Origin: a virus
Reading direction: 5' to 3' (one strand)
IMG/VR virus record: IMGVR_UViG_3300045282_000083
Span: 1-64,000 of that record
Length of the DNA: 64,000 nucleotides
The translations under genes and the position numbers were made by a program. The notes under the pieces are model-generated. The model was not told the origin of the DNA. It did no database searches and saw nothing but the letters and a program-made list of their open reading frames with translations. Of the stretch, positions 8,289-17,232 are shown piece after piece. Every line of letters begins with the position of its first letter. The first letter of the stretch is position 1.

Positions 8289-8594
8289 ATGACTTTTGCA
8301 GCCGCTTTGCAACCGTATCTGACCAGGCAAGACGTTGTTTCCAGCATCGATCCTGCCCATAAGGGCGATTTGGCGAAACTACAAGATTTGCTGGCTCAGA
8401 AAAATTCTCTGCGCCGTCGAATAGCGTTGCGTCTTTTGGAACATAGGGCCAGTCTTTGGGTTATTGACAACCTGACAGAGATTCCATGGGCCAATAGAAA
8501 GACATTCCAAATTGATTGGTCTGCCATACCGTGGCAGGAAATCATTATGGCGCTATTGAAAGTTCTTTTGATGCTGATGCCGTTCATTCTGTGA
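8289..8594 (+). CDS. Small protein with hydrophobic C-terminus
   Basis: 101 residues. Charged helical first two-thirds (KGDLAKLQDLLAQKNSLRRR), then a C-terminal hydrophobic helix of about 17 residues (IIMALLKVLLMLMPFIL). A C-tail membrane anchor is possible; a holin-like role is conceivable but there is no lysis gene beside it. The start follows a GGTGA ribosome site. Confidence 0.5.
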   Translation: MTFAAALQPYLTRQDVVSSIDPAHKGDLAKLQDLLAQKNSLRRRIALRLLEHRASLWVIDNLTEIPWANRKTFQIDWSAIPWQEIIMALLKVLLMLMPFIL

Positions 8595-8601
8595 GATTGC
8601 T

Positions 8602-8793
8602 ATGCCAGCAGAATCACAAGCCCAGCGGGCCTACCTGAATGCCAAGTTCGGGCACGATTGGGTCCGGCAACATCATTTTGACAATGCTGGCAAGCTGCCC
8701 GAACACGTTAAGAAGCCAGGGAAAAAGAAAATGTCGGCTAAGTCTCTGGCCCAGGCCGCAATGAAAAAGGCTGGAAAGGGGTTGCGAGTATGA
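8602..8793 (+). CDS. Small basic protein of the KGL family (member 1)
   Basis: 63 residues, strongly basic, ending AAMKKAGKGLRV. The N-terminus (SQAQRAYLNAKFGHDWVRQH) is a motif seen in small phage proteins next to terminase genes. First of four consecutive tiny basic genes that share a C-terminal K-x-GKGL or RGL ending. Possible DNA-binding or packaging accessory role, by composition only. Confidence 0.6.
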   Translation: MPAESQAQRAYLNAKFGHDWVRQHHFDNAGKLPEHVKKPGKKKMSAKSLAQAAMKKAGKGLRV

Positions 8794-8945
8794 AGTGGGG
8801 CTCCAATTTAGACGCTAACGTAACTCACGACCAAGATAAGGGCGACCCACGCTGGGCCAAGAATCCCAAGGGGAGAAAGAAAAAGTCATCGGCCAAGAAA
8901 GCCAAAGACACCATGGCCAAAATTGGGAAAGGACTACGGGCGTGA
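8790..8945 (+). CDS. Small basic protein of the KGL family (member 2)
   Basis: 51 residues; the start overlaps the previous stop (ATGA). Basic Lys/Arg-rich middle (GRKKKSSAKKAKDT) and ending MAKIGKGLRA, close to the endings of its neighbours. Below usual gene-calling length but coupled on both sides. Confidence 0.55.
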   Translation: MKWGSNLDANVTHDQDKGDPRWAKNPKGRKKKSSAKKAKDTMAKIGKGLRA

Positions 8946-9187
8946 ACAAGCGCAAGAAACAAGGCAAGAGTGACGCGCAGAGGTGCGACGAGTGGGGCAA
9001 TAGCGGCCCTCGCCATGTTGCTCCGGAGGAGCGACTCATTGGCACGCAGCACGTTGTGCCTGAGCATAAAATTAGCCAGGCCAGTCCACAGAAGGTTGTT
9101 AAGCCAAAGGACGGCAACGAGAAGGCCCTGAAGAAAGCCATGAAAGACCACCTGGCTAAGATGAACCGTGGGTTGAAGACTTATTAA
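8942..9187 (+). CDS. Small basic protein of the KGL family (member 3), GTG start
   Basis: 81 residues, GTG start overlapping the previous TGA (GTGA). Very basic (MNKRKKQGKS), ends KDHLAKMNRGLKTY. Contains a conserved-looking middle (GPRHVAPEERLIGTQHVV). Unknown function; see the neighbouring KGL genes. Confidence 0.55.
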   Translation: MNKRKKQGKSDAQRCDEWGNSGPRHVAPEERLIGTQHVVPEHKISQASPQKVVKPKDGNEKALKKAMKDHLAKMNRGLKTY

Positions 9188-9344
9188 ACCGTACAAGATC
9201 AAAGTCCCGAAAGAGCATGACGTTCAATCCGAGGACGTTGGGTATAAGGTGCGCGAGCCAAGGAAGGCCAAGCCCGTCCAGAAGATCAAGTCCGCTGCCA
9301 AGGTGAACATGGACAAGATTGGTAAGGGACTCAAAGCGTATTGA
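9183..9344 (+). CDS. Small basic protein of the KGL family (member 4), apparent ATT start
   Basis: A frame of 53 residues ending VNMDKIGKGLKAY, clearly a fourth family member. Upstream of it, in frame, a TGA lies at 9174-9176 and no ATG, GTG or TTG follows in the first 20 codons; the only candidate is ATT at 9183, overlapping the TAA of the previous gene (9185-9187). Translational coupling through that overlap is inferred. A GTG at about codon 21 is the alternative. Confidence 0.45.
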   Translation: MKPYKIKVPKEHDVQSEDVGYKVREPRKAKPVQKIKSAAKVNMDKIGKGLKAY

Positions 9345-9364
9345 AAGTTCTGTCCGGGGTGACT

Positions 9365-9404
9365 TAGCCGGGGAGGGGAGACCCTGTGATCCGGCTAGGT
9401 TTTT
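9365..9404 (+). terminator. Possible intrinsic terminator before terminase genes
   Basis: TAGCCGG (9365-9371) pairs with CCGGCTA (9391-9397), followed by GGTTTTT (9398-9404). The loop holds GGGAGGGG. It ends only 5 nt before the small terminase ATG, so it could also act as a translational switch. Confidence 0.45.
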
Positions 9405-9409
9405 GAACT

Positions 9410-9796
9410 ATGAGCGACCGACCTACAAGAACTCAGCTGATCATAGCCCGCACGCTAAAGAAGGCAGAGTTCCCCGACCTCAAAGCAATCCTTTGCCAGG
9501 TCGTGAAGAGGATGGGCGGACCCAAGGGCATAGCCAAGATTATGCTCCAGGAGTTCGAGACAGCCAAGCCTGGCTCAATGCAAAGAGCCATGCTTTTGCA
9601 AATGGTCATGCAGGGCGCCAAGTCGGTCAGTGCCAAGGAGAATGCCAGAGATATAGGTCTCATCTCGGACGACGATCTTGAAACCGAGATGCTTCGGTTA
9701 ATCGGAAAGCTACATGGACCCACGTCTGGAACAGATTCTGGCGGAGAGCCAGCAGCGAACGGGGATAAAGCCCAAGAAGCGGCGTCGGATCAATAA
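9410..9796 (+). CDS. Probable small terminase subunit
   Basis: 128 residues overlapping the large terminase gene by 83 nt. N-terminal helical domain (RTQLIIARTLKKAEFPDLKAILCQVVKRMGG) could form the DNA-binding helix-turn-helix; the middle is helical and the C-terminal 30 residues are Gly/Asp/Ala-rich and disordered. Length and position directly before TerL support TerS, which recognises the packaging site and stimulates TerL. No Shine-Dalgarno precedes the ATG, which lies just after a hairpin. Assignment rests on context. Confidence 0.55.
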   Translation: MSDRPTRTQLIIARTLKKAEFPDLKAILCQVVKRMGGPKGIAKIMLQEFETAKPGSMQRAMLLQMVMQGAKSVSAKENARDIGLISDDDLETEMLRLIGKLHGPTSGTDSGGEPAANGDKAQEAASDQ

Positions 9797-11402
9797 CGCC
9801 CCGTCCGCAGACGAGATAGCCGACTTGCAAGAGATGGCTATCGAGCAGTTGAAGCGAAAGATTGACGGGCTGAAGTTATACCAGCCCATGCCAAAGCAGC
9901 TGGATTTCCATGAATCGCAAGCCAAAGAGCGTCTCATCCGAGGGGCAAACCGTTCCGGCAAAACTACAGCCGCCGCCGTGGAAGTGGCGCGAGCTATTAC
10001 TGGGAAGGACCCCAGGTATCCCCAAGAAGGCATCGCGTACATAGTGGGAAAAGACGGCAAGGAAATGGCCAATGTGATGTACAAGCTATTGTTCCGCGCG
10101 GGGGCGTATAAGATCATCAGGGACGCAAAGACTGGCGAATGGCGCGCCTGGAACCCCTCCAACGTCGAGGACTTTCTTAGGAAGAAAGAAACCAAGTTGG
10201 CGCCCCCTCTGGTCCCTCCAAGGTACATCAAGAACACAGTTTGGGACAAGAAGGGCGCGGAGCATCCGGAACTCATCAGGCTGCATAATGGATGGGATGT
10301 ACATTGCTTCTCGTCCAACTCGCTGCCGCCGCACGGTACGCAGATCGACCTGGTGTGGTTCGATGAGGAAATCTTAAACCAATCGTGGTACACCGAAATG
10401 GCTGCCCGATTGGTGGACAGGGAAGGGTTCTTTGTGTGGTCAGCCACTCCACAGGCTGGAACCATAGGTCTGTACGAGTTGCACGAGCGGGCAGAGAAGG
10501 AGGCCGCGCTTCTTCCAAAGGATAAAAGGCGTATAGAGGAGTTTGTCGTCACCCTAGCGGAGAACTATCACCTCACGGACGAACAGAAGGCGTTGTTTGA
10601 AAGCAAGCTGTCGGCCGACGAGATTATGGTCCGCGTCCATGGCGAGTTCGCGGCCCAGGGATTCAGAGTGTTTCCAGAGATGAGCAAAACGTCTCACCTC
10701 TGCAAATACTTTCCGATCCCAGGAGATTGGACCACTTACGTAGCGATTGACCCCGGTAGACAAACGTGCGCCGCATTGTTTGTCGCCATACCCCCGAACG
10801 GAGAATACGCTTATGCGTTCGACGAACTCTATCTGCACCAGTGCTCAGCTGAACTCTTTGGGCGAGAAATGGCCAGAAAGTGCAAAGGACGGGCAGTTCA
10901 AGCGTTTATCATCGACCATCAGGAAGGCCGGAAAGTTGAAGCGGGTTCGGGCCGTACGATTGAAGAACAATACAGTGACGCCCTTGACAGGCACCGAGTC
11001 GCATGCGCCAGAACCGGCACGGGCTTCACGAACGCGGCGGCGGAACCCCGTGCGGGCGTCGAAGCGGTGAGAGAATGGCTTCGTCCCAGAGAACAGCAGG
11101 GGCCTAGGCTTCGCATACTGGAGGATACGTGCCCATGGTTTCTCTGGGAAATGACTCGGTATTGGTTTGAACGCACCAAGGATGGCATCACAGACAAACC
11201 CCGTGAAAGAGGTCCTGTACATCTGTGCGCATGCATACGGTACATAGTCCAGGACCGGCCGACGTATATTCCTCCAGAGGAAAAGAAGCCCCGCCCAAGT
11301 ATGGCTTATCAGTTCGCAAAGAAGCTGATGAAGTCAGAAGACAAGGGCAGGGCTCTTAATCTCGGACCAGGCACCCTGACAATTGGAGTAGGATTGCAAT
11401 GA
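9714..11402 (+). CDS. terL: Large terminase subunit (packaging ATPase and nuclease)
   Basis: 562 residues. Walker A GANRSGKTT at 77-85, Walker B IDLVWFDEE at 211-219, coupling motif SATPQ near 244, then a C-terminal RNase-H-like nuclease domain starting YVAIDPG (about 343) with further acidic sites at IIDHQEG (about 404). This is the motor that translocates and cuts concatemeric DNA at the portal. Length is normal for the family. It overlaps TerS and, by 4 nt, the next gene. Among the firmest calls in the window. Confidence 0.93.
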   Translation: MDPRLEQILAESQQRTGIKPKKRRRINNAPSADEIADLQEMAIEQLKRKIDGLKLYQPMPKQLDFHESQAKERLIRGANRSGKTTAAAVEVARAITGKDPRYPQEGIAYIVGKDGKEMANVMYKLLFRAGAYKIIRDAKTGEWRAWNPSNVEDFLRKKETKLAPPLVPPRYIKNTVWDKKGAEHPELIRLHNGWDVHCFSSNSLPPHGTQIDLVWFDEEILNQSWYTEMAARLVDREGFFVWSATPQAGTIGLYELHERAEKEAALLPKDKRRIEEFVVTLAENYHLTDEQKALFESKLSADEIMVRVHGEFAAQGFRVFPEMSKTSHLCKYFPIPGDWTTYVAIDPGRQTCAALFVAIPPNGEYAYAFDELYLHQCSAELFGREMARKCKGRAVQAFIIDHQEGRKVEAGSGRTIEEQYSDALDRHRVACARTGTGFTNAAAEPRAGVEAVREWLRPREQQGPRLRILEDTCPWFLWEMTRYWFERTKDGITDKPRERGPVHLCACIRYIVQDRPTYIPPEEKKPRPSMAYQFAKKLMKSEDKGRALNLGPGTLTIGVGLQ

Positions 11403-11872
11403 TCTTTGACCCATTTGCCGACCTCAACCGCACCGTCCGCGAGCGCTGCGAAAACGGCTACACTATAGTCGATCTCAGCCAGACCTGCCACGAAGTATAC
11501 CGGGCCATTCTCGGCGACGGCGCCATGATCCGGAATGTTCCTTGGAGCGCCCTTCCCGAGGGAGACCAGGAGCGCTGGGAACCCGTAGCACGCATGGCGA
11601 TGTGCCTCTTTGACCTGCGAGAGGAAGGCTCTGAGATTACCATCTCTGTCGCCGAAACGGCCAAGAACTTCTATAAGCAGTTCACGGCAATGTCGGACGC
11701 TACTGACTACACCAAGCTGCCGGAAATTCACCACATTGCCTGGCAAGCCATCGTGCGCCACCTGGGCAACATTGTTGATTCAGACGGCAAGATTGACCTG
11801 TCTGAAACTGAGCAACGTATTGTCGAGTGGGCGCGAGCCAAAGTAGGCTCTACGCAACTCGTTCTTTCTTAA
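11399..11872 (+). CDS. Hypothetical protein between terminase and portal
   Basis: 157 residues, helical and acidic, start overlapping the TerL stop. Two halves are apparent: MIFDPFADLNRTV to about 70 with EGDQERWEPVARMAM, and a C-terminal part with DSDGKIDLSETEQRIVEWA, which resembles an EF-hand-like acidic loop (DSDGKIDLSE). Calcium binding is only a suggestion. Role in head assembly inferred from place. Confidence 0.6.
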   Translation: MIFDPFADLNRTVRERCENGYTIVDLSQTCHEVYRAILGDGAMIRNVPWSALPEGDQERWEPVARMAMCLFDLREEGSEITISVAETAKNFYKQFTAMSDATDYTKLPEIHHIAWQAIVRHLGNIVDSDGKIDLSETEQRIVEWARAKVGSTQLVLS

Positions 11873-11885
11873 CCTCGGAGGGATT

Positions 11886-12161
11886 ATGTCCACCGCAGTT
11901 GCCACTAAACCTGAAGTCAAATCGGAAGTCAAGATGCCGGTCGTCCGTCGTGGCGACGTGGTTATCTGGTACGAAGGCGGAGTAAGGAACGAAGAGCGTT
12001 CGGCTCCAGCCATGGTGCTAAAGGTTCAGCACAACAGCCTGTCTCTCAGGGTGTTTGGTCTGGAGAACGATCTGCGCTTTGACTGTGTCAAGCATATGGA
12101 TGATCCTTATGCCAGGGAATACGAACGGGCGACCGAAGGCGGTTGGGACGTGAGGAAATAA
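11886..12161 (+). CDS. Small hypothetical protein
   Basis: 91 residues with a Lys/Val-rich start (STAVATKPEVKSEVKMPVVRR) and a beta-type core (GDVVIWYEGG, PAMVLKVQHNSLSLRVFG), like a small SH3-type barrel. GGAGG ribosome site. Unknown role near the portal gene. Confidence 0.6.
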   Translation: MSTAVATKPEVKSEVKMPVVRRGDVVIWYEGGVRNEERSAPAMVLKVQHNSLSLRVFGLENDLRFDCVKHMDDPYAREYERATEGGWDVRK

Positions 12162-12302
12162 ATGGACAAGAAACGCAGACGCCATGTGATTTGTGACATT
12201 CCACAAGGCGTTAAAGTGCTCAAGGCTTCAGAGACTACTCCCAAGGACGCCGTAGAGGCCAATAAGCTTCTCCGCAAATCTCTTGGTCTGCCGGAGAAAT
12301 AA
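12162..12302 (+). CDS. Small basic hypothetical protein (46 residues)
   Basis: Starts MDKKRRRHVIC and ends LLRKSLGLPEK. The ATG follows the previous stop directly (TAAATG) and its own TAA overlaps the portal ATG, so it is in a tightly coupled operon. Too short for domain recognition. Confidence 0.55.
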   Translation: MDKKRRRHVICDIPQGVKVLKASETTPKDAVEANKLLRKSLGLPEK

Positions 12303-14539
12303 TGGATAGCCCTTTCCGCAAGCTTACTCAGCAGTGGCTGGCGAAAGTCAAGGCTGCTAAGGACCAGAAGAAGGAGTTCTCGCGCGACGGCGAAGAATGC
12401 CTCAAATTCTTTCGTGGACCGTACGATTTCATGTATGGCCTGAAAGAGGGCGTTCCTCAGTCTGGAGACTTCATCTTCGTCGGCGAGCCTGGACATATGC
12501 CCAGGCCATCCGTCGCCATGACGCTGAATAAGGTTGCGGAATGCGTCCAGATTTTCGGTCCTACGCTATATCATAGGAATCCGATCCGGAAAGTCAATCC
12601 GCGCATGCTGCCGTCTCTGCCTCCAGAGGCGTTCGGTGATCCGAACGACCCGAACGTGCAGCAGATGGTACAGCAGATGATGGGCCAAGTCCAACAACAG
12701 CGGGGCAGGGACCAAACTCGTGCGTCCCTGCTCCAATGGTATCAGGACATGACGCCCACCGCGACCGATCTGAAGACCGAGTCGCGCCAGGCGATTGACG
12801 AAGCGCTGATTTTCGGCATGGGGGTTTTGTGGCCACAAGTCTGGCAACCGCCAGCCTTTCCAGGCAGAATTGTTGCCAGCTGCTTCGATAGCGTTATCCA
12901 CTTGCTTATCGACTCCGACATGGAGCATAGGAAAAAAGCCAAGTGGGTTGGTAAGATTTGCACTATTCCGGTCTGGGAATTTGAAGCTAAATTCCGCCTT
13001 CCTCCAGGAACTGTCAAAGGCACAGCTGAGAGCTATAGCCAGAGGGAGTTTCTGGAATCGGAAGGCGGATATGGGGAGATGGCCCGTAGACAAGGAAAGT
13101 CCAATGACCTGATTACGTATTACGAAATCTACAGCAAGATGGGGATGGGGACTTTGCTGTCAGGTTCGGTTGGCACAGCTGCAAGTTACAGCTACAACGC
13201 CGACATAGACCCCGAGAACAAACAGATTGACAGGTTTGGGCAGTATTGCTACCTGGTAGTTTGCAAAGAACTAGACTACCCAGCTAACCTGCCCAAGGAA
13301 ATTTGGAACGACGAGCAGGCCATTAGGCAGGCAGTTCAATGGCCTGTTCCATACTGGGCCGACGACGCTTGGCCGTTTGCTGAACTCGTGATTCATGACG
13401 TGCCCAATCAGGTGTGGCCGATGAGCCACTTCAAGCCTGCCATGGGCGAATTGAAGTTCCTCAACTGGGCAGCGTCCTTCCTGGCCACACGTATGAAGAA
13501 GTCGGCCAGAGACTTGCTTGTAATCGACAAGGCCGCTTCCGAGGAAATGCGTAGGGCTTTGCTCTCCGGAGAGGACTTTGAATTAGTTGAGTTAAGCAAG
13601 TCGCACAATAAGACCATCAAGGAGGTCGTCGAGGTCCTGCAATTTCCTAACGTCAATGGCGACGTGTTTAAAGTCATTGAATGGGTGACGCATCTGTTTG
13701 AGCAGCGCACCGGGCTTAGCGAGTTGATGTACGGCGAGTCAGCCCATCAGTACCGCTCCGCCGAAGAAGCCAACGTCAAGGGCCAGCAGCTGCATACGCG
13801 CACGGACGACATGGTCAATAAGACCGAAGACTGGATGAGCCAAGTAGCCCGCATGGAGGCGCTGTGCGCTCGTTGGGAGTTGGACCCTCAGAAGGACATT
13901 GCGCCAATCGGCGGGCCTGTTTATGCCCAATGGTGGCAGCAATTCATCACTCCGAGCGATCCTACGGAAATTCTCCATCAGATCGAATATCGCATAGAGG
14001 CCAACTCAGCTAGGAAGCCAAACCGTGACAAGGACATGGCGGATGCTGATTCGGCTATGCAGCAGCTGTTCCCTGTTCTCGTAGAAATAGCCAAGAGCGG
14101 CCAGACCGGCCCAGCTAATGCGTTGATTACCAAGTGGGCGGAATCCCACCAGTGGGACGCCTCTCAATTCATTCTGCCTGGACCGCCACCACCTCCGCCT
14201 CCGCCGCCAGATAAGCCCAAGATCAGCGTGGCGGTTGACTTCGCTACGCTTGATCCTGGAACCAAGCAGGCCATCTGGCAGCTTGCTGGCGTTCAAGCTC
14301 CTCCCCAAGAGCCGGCAGCAGATAATCAGGCCCAGCAGGCTCAAGAAATGGCCTTGGAGCAACAAAAACATGCCATGGAGATGCAGGCTCAGCAAGTAAA
14401 GGTGGAGCAGGAACGTCAGTACATGGCTCATAAGGAAGCCCATCATCAGCAAACTCTTCGTCATGCTCAGGAGAAACACAAGAACGACCTGAAGCTTGCC
14501 GAAGAGAAAGCCAAGCAAAAACCCCAGGGAAGCAAATGA
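12302..14539 (+). CDS. Portal protein
   Basis: 745 residues, the size of podovirus portals. Features: a helical wing region (SLLQWYQDMTPTATDLKTESRQAIDEALIFG, about 145-175), a central LITYYEIY motif, the clip and stem region around WPMSHFKPAMGELKFLNW, and RTGLSELMYGESAHQYRSAEEA near 475. A Pro9 stretch occurs near residue 625. The last 75 residues are a charged Gln/Lys/Glu coiled coil. It forms the dodecameric ring at one capsid vertex through which TerL pumps DNA. GGAGA ribosome site overlaps the previous gene end; placed after TerL as expected. Confidence 0.82.
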   Translation: MDSPFRKLTQQWLAKVKAAKDQKKEFSRDGEECLKFFRGPYDFMYGLKEGVPQSGDFIFVGEPGHMPRPSVAMTLNKVAECVQIFGPTLYHRNPIRKVNPRMLPSLPPEAFGDPNDPNVQQMVQQMMGQVQQQRGRDQTRASLLQWYQDMTPTATDLKTESRQAIDEALIFGMGVLWPQVWQPPAFPGRIVASCFDSVIHLLIDSDMEHRKKAKWVGKICTIPVWEFEAKFRLPPGTVKGTAESYSQREFLESEGGYGEMARRQGKSNDLITYYEIYSKMGMGTLLSGSVGTAASYSYNADIDPENKQIDRFGQYCYLVVCKELDYPANLPKEIWNDEQAIRQAVQWPVPYWADDAWPFAELVIHDVPNQVWPMSHFKPAMGELKFLNWAASFLATRMKKSARDLLVIDKAASEEMRRALLSGEDFELVELSKSHNKTIKEVVEVLQFPNVNGDVFKVIEWVTHLFEQRTGLSELMYGESAHQYRSAEEANVKGQQLHTRTDDMVNKTEDWMSQVARMEALCARWELDPQKDIAPIGGPVYAQWWQQFITPSDPTEILHQIEYRIEANSARKPNRDKDMADADSAMQQLFPVLVEIAKSGQTGPANALITKWAESHQWDASQFILPGPPPPPPPPPDKPKISVAVDFATLDPGTKQAIWQLAGVQAPPQEPAADNQAQQAQEMALEQQKHAMEMQAQQVKVEQERQYMAHKEAHHQQTLRHAQEKHKNDLKLAEEKAKQKPQGSK

Positions 14540-15120
14540 AACAGCGCATAATCTACTCATCCTCCGGAGAGAGGACATACGAAATCAACGACAGAGTTGT
14601 CACGGAGGAATATTTCCACTCCGTCACTCAAGGCCAAGATGAGGCCAAGCTTAAGGATATGCTCAAGTCTGGTGTCCCTCCCCAGGGAGTCAGCGATTGT
14701 ACCTTCATGAGAGACACGGCTAATGGACGACAATTCCAAGGACAAGAACACATTGGCAATCAGTACCGAGCCGTCGCTGAGGAGCACGGACAGAATGTCA
14801 CTGGAAAGAAATACATATCCGGCTTGGCCAGGTTCCCTGGCGATCCAGAAGCCTGGGTTGAAGGTCGGGGAGATGTTCAGAAGCTGGTCGAAAGTCGCGG
14901 ATGGGGCTGCGAGGGCACGGTGAACGTCAAGAAGCGAGAGCTTCTTAATCCCCCAGAGCCAGGGCCAGAAGTTGCTCCGGATTTGCTAGAGAAATACACG
15001 AACGTCATAGCTGATGCCCAGCCTATGCCACACCTAGTGGACAGGGAAGACTTGAAGGAGCAGGTCAAAGAACGTATCAAGCCCAAACATCGTCCCAAAG
15101 GCGTTACTAAAGCAGACTAA
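14536..15120 (+). CDS. Hypothetical protein downstream of portal
   Basis: 194 residues, start overlapping the portal stop. Basic and Lys/Glu-rich, with CTFMRDTANGRQFQGQEHI and YISGLARFPGDPEAWVEGRGDVQKLVESRGWGC in the middle and a basic tail (RIKPKHRPKGVTK). A head-assembly accessory protein is likely from position; no family recognised. Confidence 0.6.
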   Translation: MKQRIIYSSSGERTYEINDRVVTEEYFHSVTQGQDEAKLKDMLKSGVPPQGVSDCTFMRDTANGRQFQGQEHIGNQYRAVAEEHGQNVTGKKYISGLARFPGDPEAWVEGRGDVQKLVESRGWGCEGTVNVKKRELLNPPEPGPEVAPDLLEKYTNVIADAQPMPHLVDREDLKEQVKERIKPKHRPKGVTKAD

Positions 15121-16625
15121 TGCCATTCGCTCCATCAAATGGCCTGTATAGCCACATGGTCCACGCTCTAGGAGGATGGAGCGAGGCTCAGGAGGTGATT
15201 GACGCCATTAACGGCGCCGGATCGGGCACCGTGTCTAGCGTTGCTTTAGCGTTGCCAGTTAGCGTTTTTGTTGTGTCTGGTTCTCCGGTTACAACCACTG
15301 GCACTTTAACCGGATCGTTCGCCACACAGACGGCTAACACAGTGTTTGCCGGCCCATCGTCTGGTGGAGTGGCAACACCGGCGTTTCGATCATTGGTCTC
15401 AGCTGACTTTTCCGGTTTAGTAGTCAGCAGTTTCAATACCAGAACTGGCGCCGTAACCTTGACCTCTGGGGACGTAACCACTGCCCTGGGAGATGCGAAC
15501 ATTGCCTATACTGACGTAATCAATACATTTGCTGTTCGACAAATAATACAGTCGTCAACAGCAGCAACAACGTTACTTGTAAAAAACACAGCATCAGCTT
15601 CGCCATATGTTGCTGAGTTTCATGCAAAAGATGACAGCCCATATATATTTGCTGCTTTCAATGACACACTCTCATCGACAACGCCTGCGTTCGCGTATTT
15701 TGTGTGGAATACTGGAACTTTCTCGTCTGGTACTCCAGATGCACACGAGATGCGGTTTTTCACGAATGGATTCTTAAGCGACCGCATGATAATTACCTCA
15801 AATGGAATAGTTGGCATTGGAGTCACTGTCGCTGCCGCTGGCGCCGGCAGCACATTAGATGATACTCAGCTTCAAGTTCACCAAACAAGGGTACATCAGG
15901 CATATGTATTGTCGAAGCACGCCATTAACGATGATCCTTATATAATGGCTGCTTTCAATGACACATTCTCATCGACAACGCCTGCGTTCGCGTATTTTGT
16001 GTGGAATTCTGGAACTTTTGAGCAGGGGACAAACGCCAATTCCGACATGACGTTCTATACAAATGGTTTCTCTAACAACAGAATGGTCATTACTAAGGGC
16101 GGATTAGTTGGAATTGGTACTAATATAGCAGCGCTTGGGGGCGCCAATACAGTTGACTCGACGCTCCAGGTCCGCGCCTTTTCGACTTCTACAATCGGAG
16201 TTATCGTCCAAGGTCGGGCTTCTCAAACGGCTGTCTTGCTGCAATTAAAGGGCGAGTCGTCTGTACAAACGCGAGAGCAAGTAGACTTGGATAGTGCTTG
16301 GGTGGATTCAACTGATGCCACCAGGAAGTCAAGATTTTTGCTTCGGGTGTGGGACACGGCAGCCCGCGAAGTGTTGCGCGGAGAAGCCAGCGGCACGGCC
16401 CCAGCAATCGGTTTTCTTGGCTCGGCTGCCGCTGTGCAGCAAGCCAGCGGGGCCAACCTCACCAACAACGTCGTTGCCAGCGGCACTACGGACCAGATCG
16501 ACGATTTCACTAACTTGGTGGTCTACGCCACGGACGCCCAGGCCATCCACAACGATATTTATCAATTAGCCAGGAAAGTCAAACAGATCAACGATGCTCT
16601 CAGGCTTTATGGACTATTGACCTAA
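15120..16625 (+). CDS. Tail fibre or appendage protein with internal duplication
   Basis: 501 residues. The N-terminal third is Ser/Thr/Val-rich with the phage-fibre style TVSSVALALPVSVFVVSGSP and SFNTRTGAVTLTSGDV. Two repeats of about 100 residues follow, each with AAFNDT-x-SSTTPAFAYFVWN, a TNGF segment and a VGIG ending. At DNA level they share an almost identical stretch of about 80 bp (near 15651-15722 and 15950-16021). The C-terminus ATDAQAIHNDIYQLARKVKQ is a helical end often found on phage fibres. Probably trimeric host-contact appendage; receptor unknown. Confidence 0.65.
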   Translation: MPFAPSNGLYSHMVHALGGWSEAQEVIDAINGAGSGTVSSVALALPVSVFVVSGSPVTTTGTLTGSFATQTANTVFAGPSSGGVATPAFRSLVSADFSGLVVSSFNTRTGAVTLTSGDVTTALGDANIAYTDVINTFAVRQIIQSSTAATTLLVKNTASASPYVAEFHAKDDSPYIFAAFNDTLSSTTPAFAYFVWNTGTFSSGTPDAHEMRFFTNGFLSDRMIITSNGIVGIGVTVAAAGAGSTLDDTQLQVHQTRVHQAYVLSKHAINDDPYIMAAFNDTFSSTTPAFAYFVWNSGTFEQGTNANSDMTFYTNGFSNNRMVITKGGLVGIGTNIAALGGANTVDSTLQVRAFSTSTIGVIVQGRASQTAVLLQLKGESSVQTREQVDLDSAWVDSTDATRKSRFLLRVWDTAAREVLRGEASGTAPAIGFLGSAAAVQQASGANLTNNVVASGTTDQIDDFTNLVVYATDAQAIHNDIYQLARKVKQINDALRLYGLLT

Positions 16626-16635
16626 AGGAGACAAG

Positions 16636-16935
16636 ATGGCTGTCAACAATGCGGCAAAAATTAGCAATTTTCTATCTGGTTGCGTGGCTAATGCCGCCAT
16701 GATCAAACAGGCTAGGGATACCGCTAAGATACTGGCGGAAGAATTAGCAAGTGACGCGGTCCTTGCCGCAATTGCCGATACGGATTGCGTCGGAGCTAAT
16801 TCTCACCTGACGCGCACCATAGTTTTGAACTACCTTCAGGGAATCCAGCCGCCCTTGGAGGCGATGCTAACCAATGGCGCTGTGGCCACCATAAATCGCA
16901 TGCCAAATCTAATGGCTATGCTTAGCGGCAGTTAA
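16636..16935 (+). CDS. Small helical virion-operon protein
   Basis: 99 residues, helical and Ala-rich (NAAKISNFLSGCVANAAMI, AKILAEELASDAVLAAIADTD). Similar in type to the 103-residue protein at 7259. GGAG ribosome site. Function unknown, probably a fibre accessory. Confidence 0.55.
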   Translation: MAVNNAAKISNFLSGCVANAAMIKQARDTAKILAEELASDAVLAAIADTDCVGANSHLTRTIVLNYLQGIQPPLEAMLTNGAVATINRMPNLMAMLSGS

Positions 16936-16944
16936 AGGGAAACA

Positions 16945-17232
16945 ATGGCTGAAATCTTCACTAATGACGCCACGGACGCTCTTGCTGGCGACATAAACTC
17001 GTCCGCCACTACTATTGGTGTGGTGTCCGGAACCCAGTTCCCAGCCACCGGCAATTTCCGTATACGGATTGATAATGAAATCATGACCGTTACGGCGGTG
17101 TCTGGCCTGAACTGGACCGTTACCAGGGCATCTGAATCGCTGATGGGCCAACAGGTGGCGTCATCTCATTCCAATGGCACTATCATTTACGGCGTCCTTA
17201 CGGCTGGAGCCCTAATAGCGAGGTACGGATAA
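16945..17232 (+). CDS. Small beta-sandwich virion protein
   Basis: 95 residues with the pattern TTIGVVSGTQFPATGNFRIRIDNEIMTV and LNWTVTRASE. This strand-turn pattern (FPATGNFRIRIDNEIMTVT) recurs in many phage fibre and tail proteins as a stand-alone module. Probably part of a tail appendage. Confidence 0.55.
   Translation: MAEIFTNDATDALAGDINSSATTIGVVSGTQFPATGNFRIRIDNEIMTVTAVSGLNWTVTRASESLMGQQVASSHSNGTIIYGVLTAGALIARYG

Noticed and set aside
9319-9681. 120-residue plus-strand frame over the small terminase gene
   Set aside because: Other frame overlaps TerS; low-complexity and basic, with no start context.
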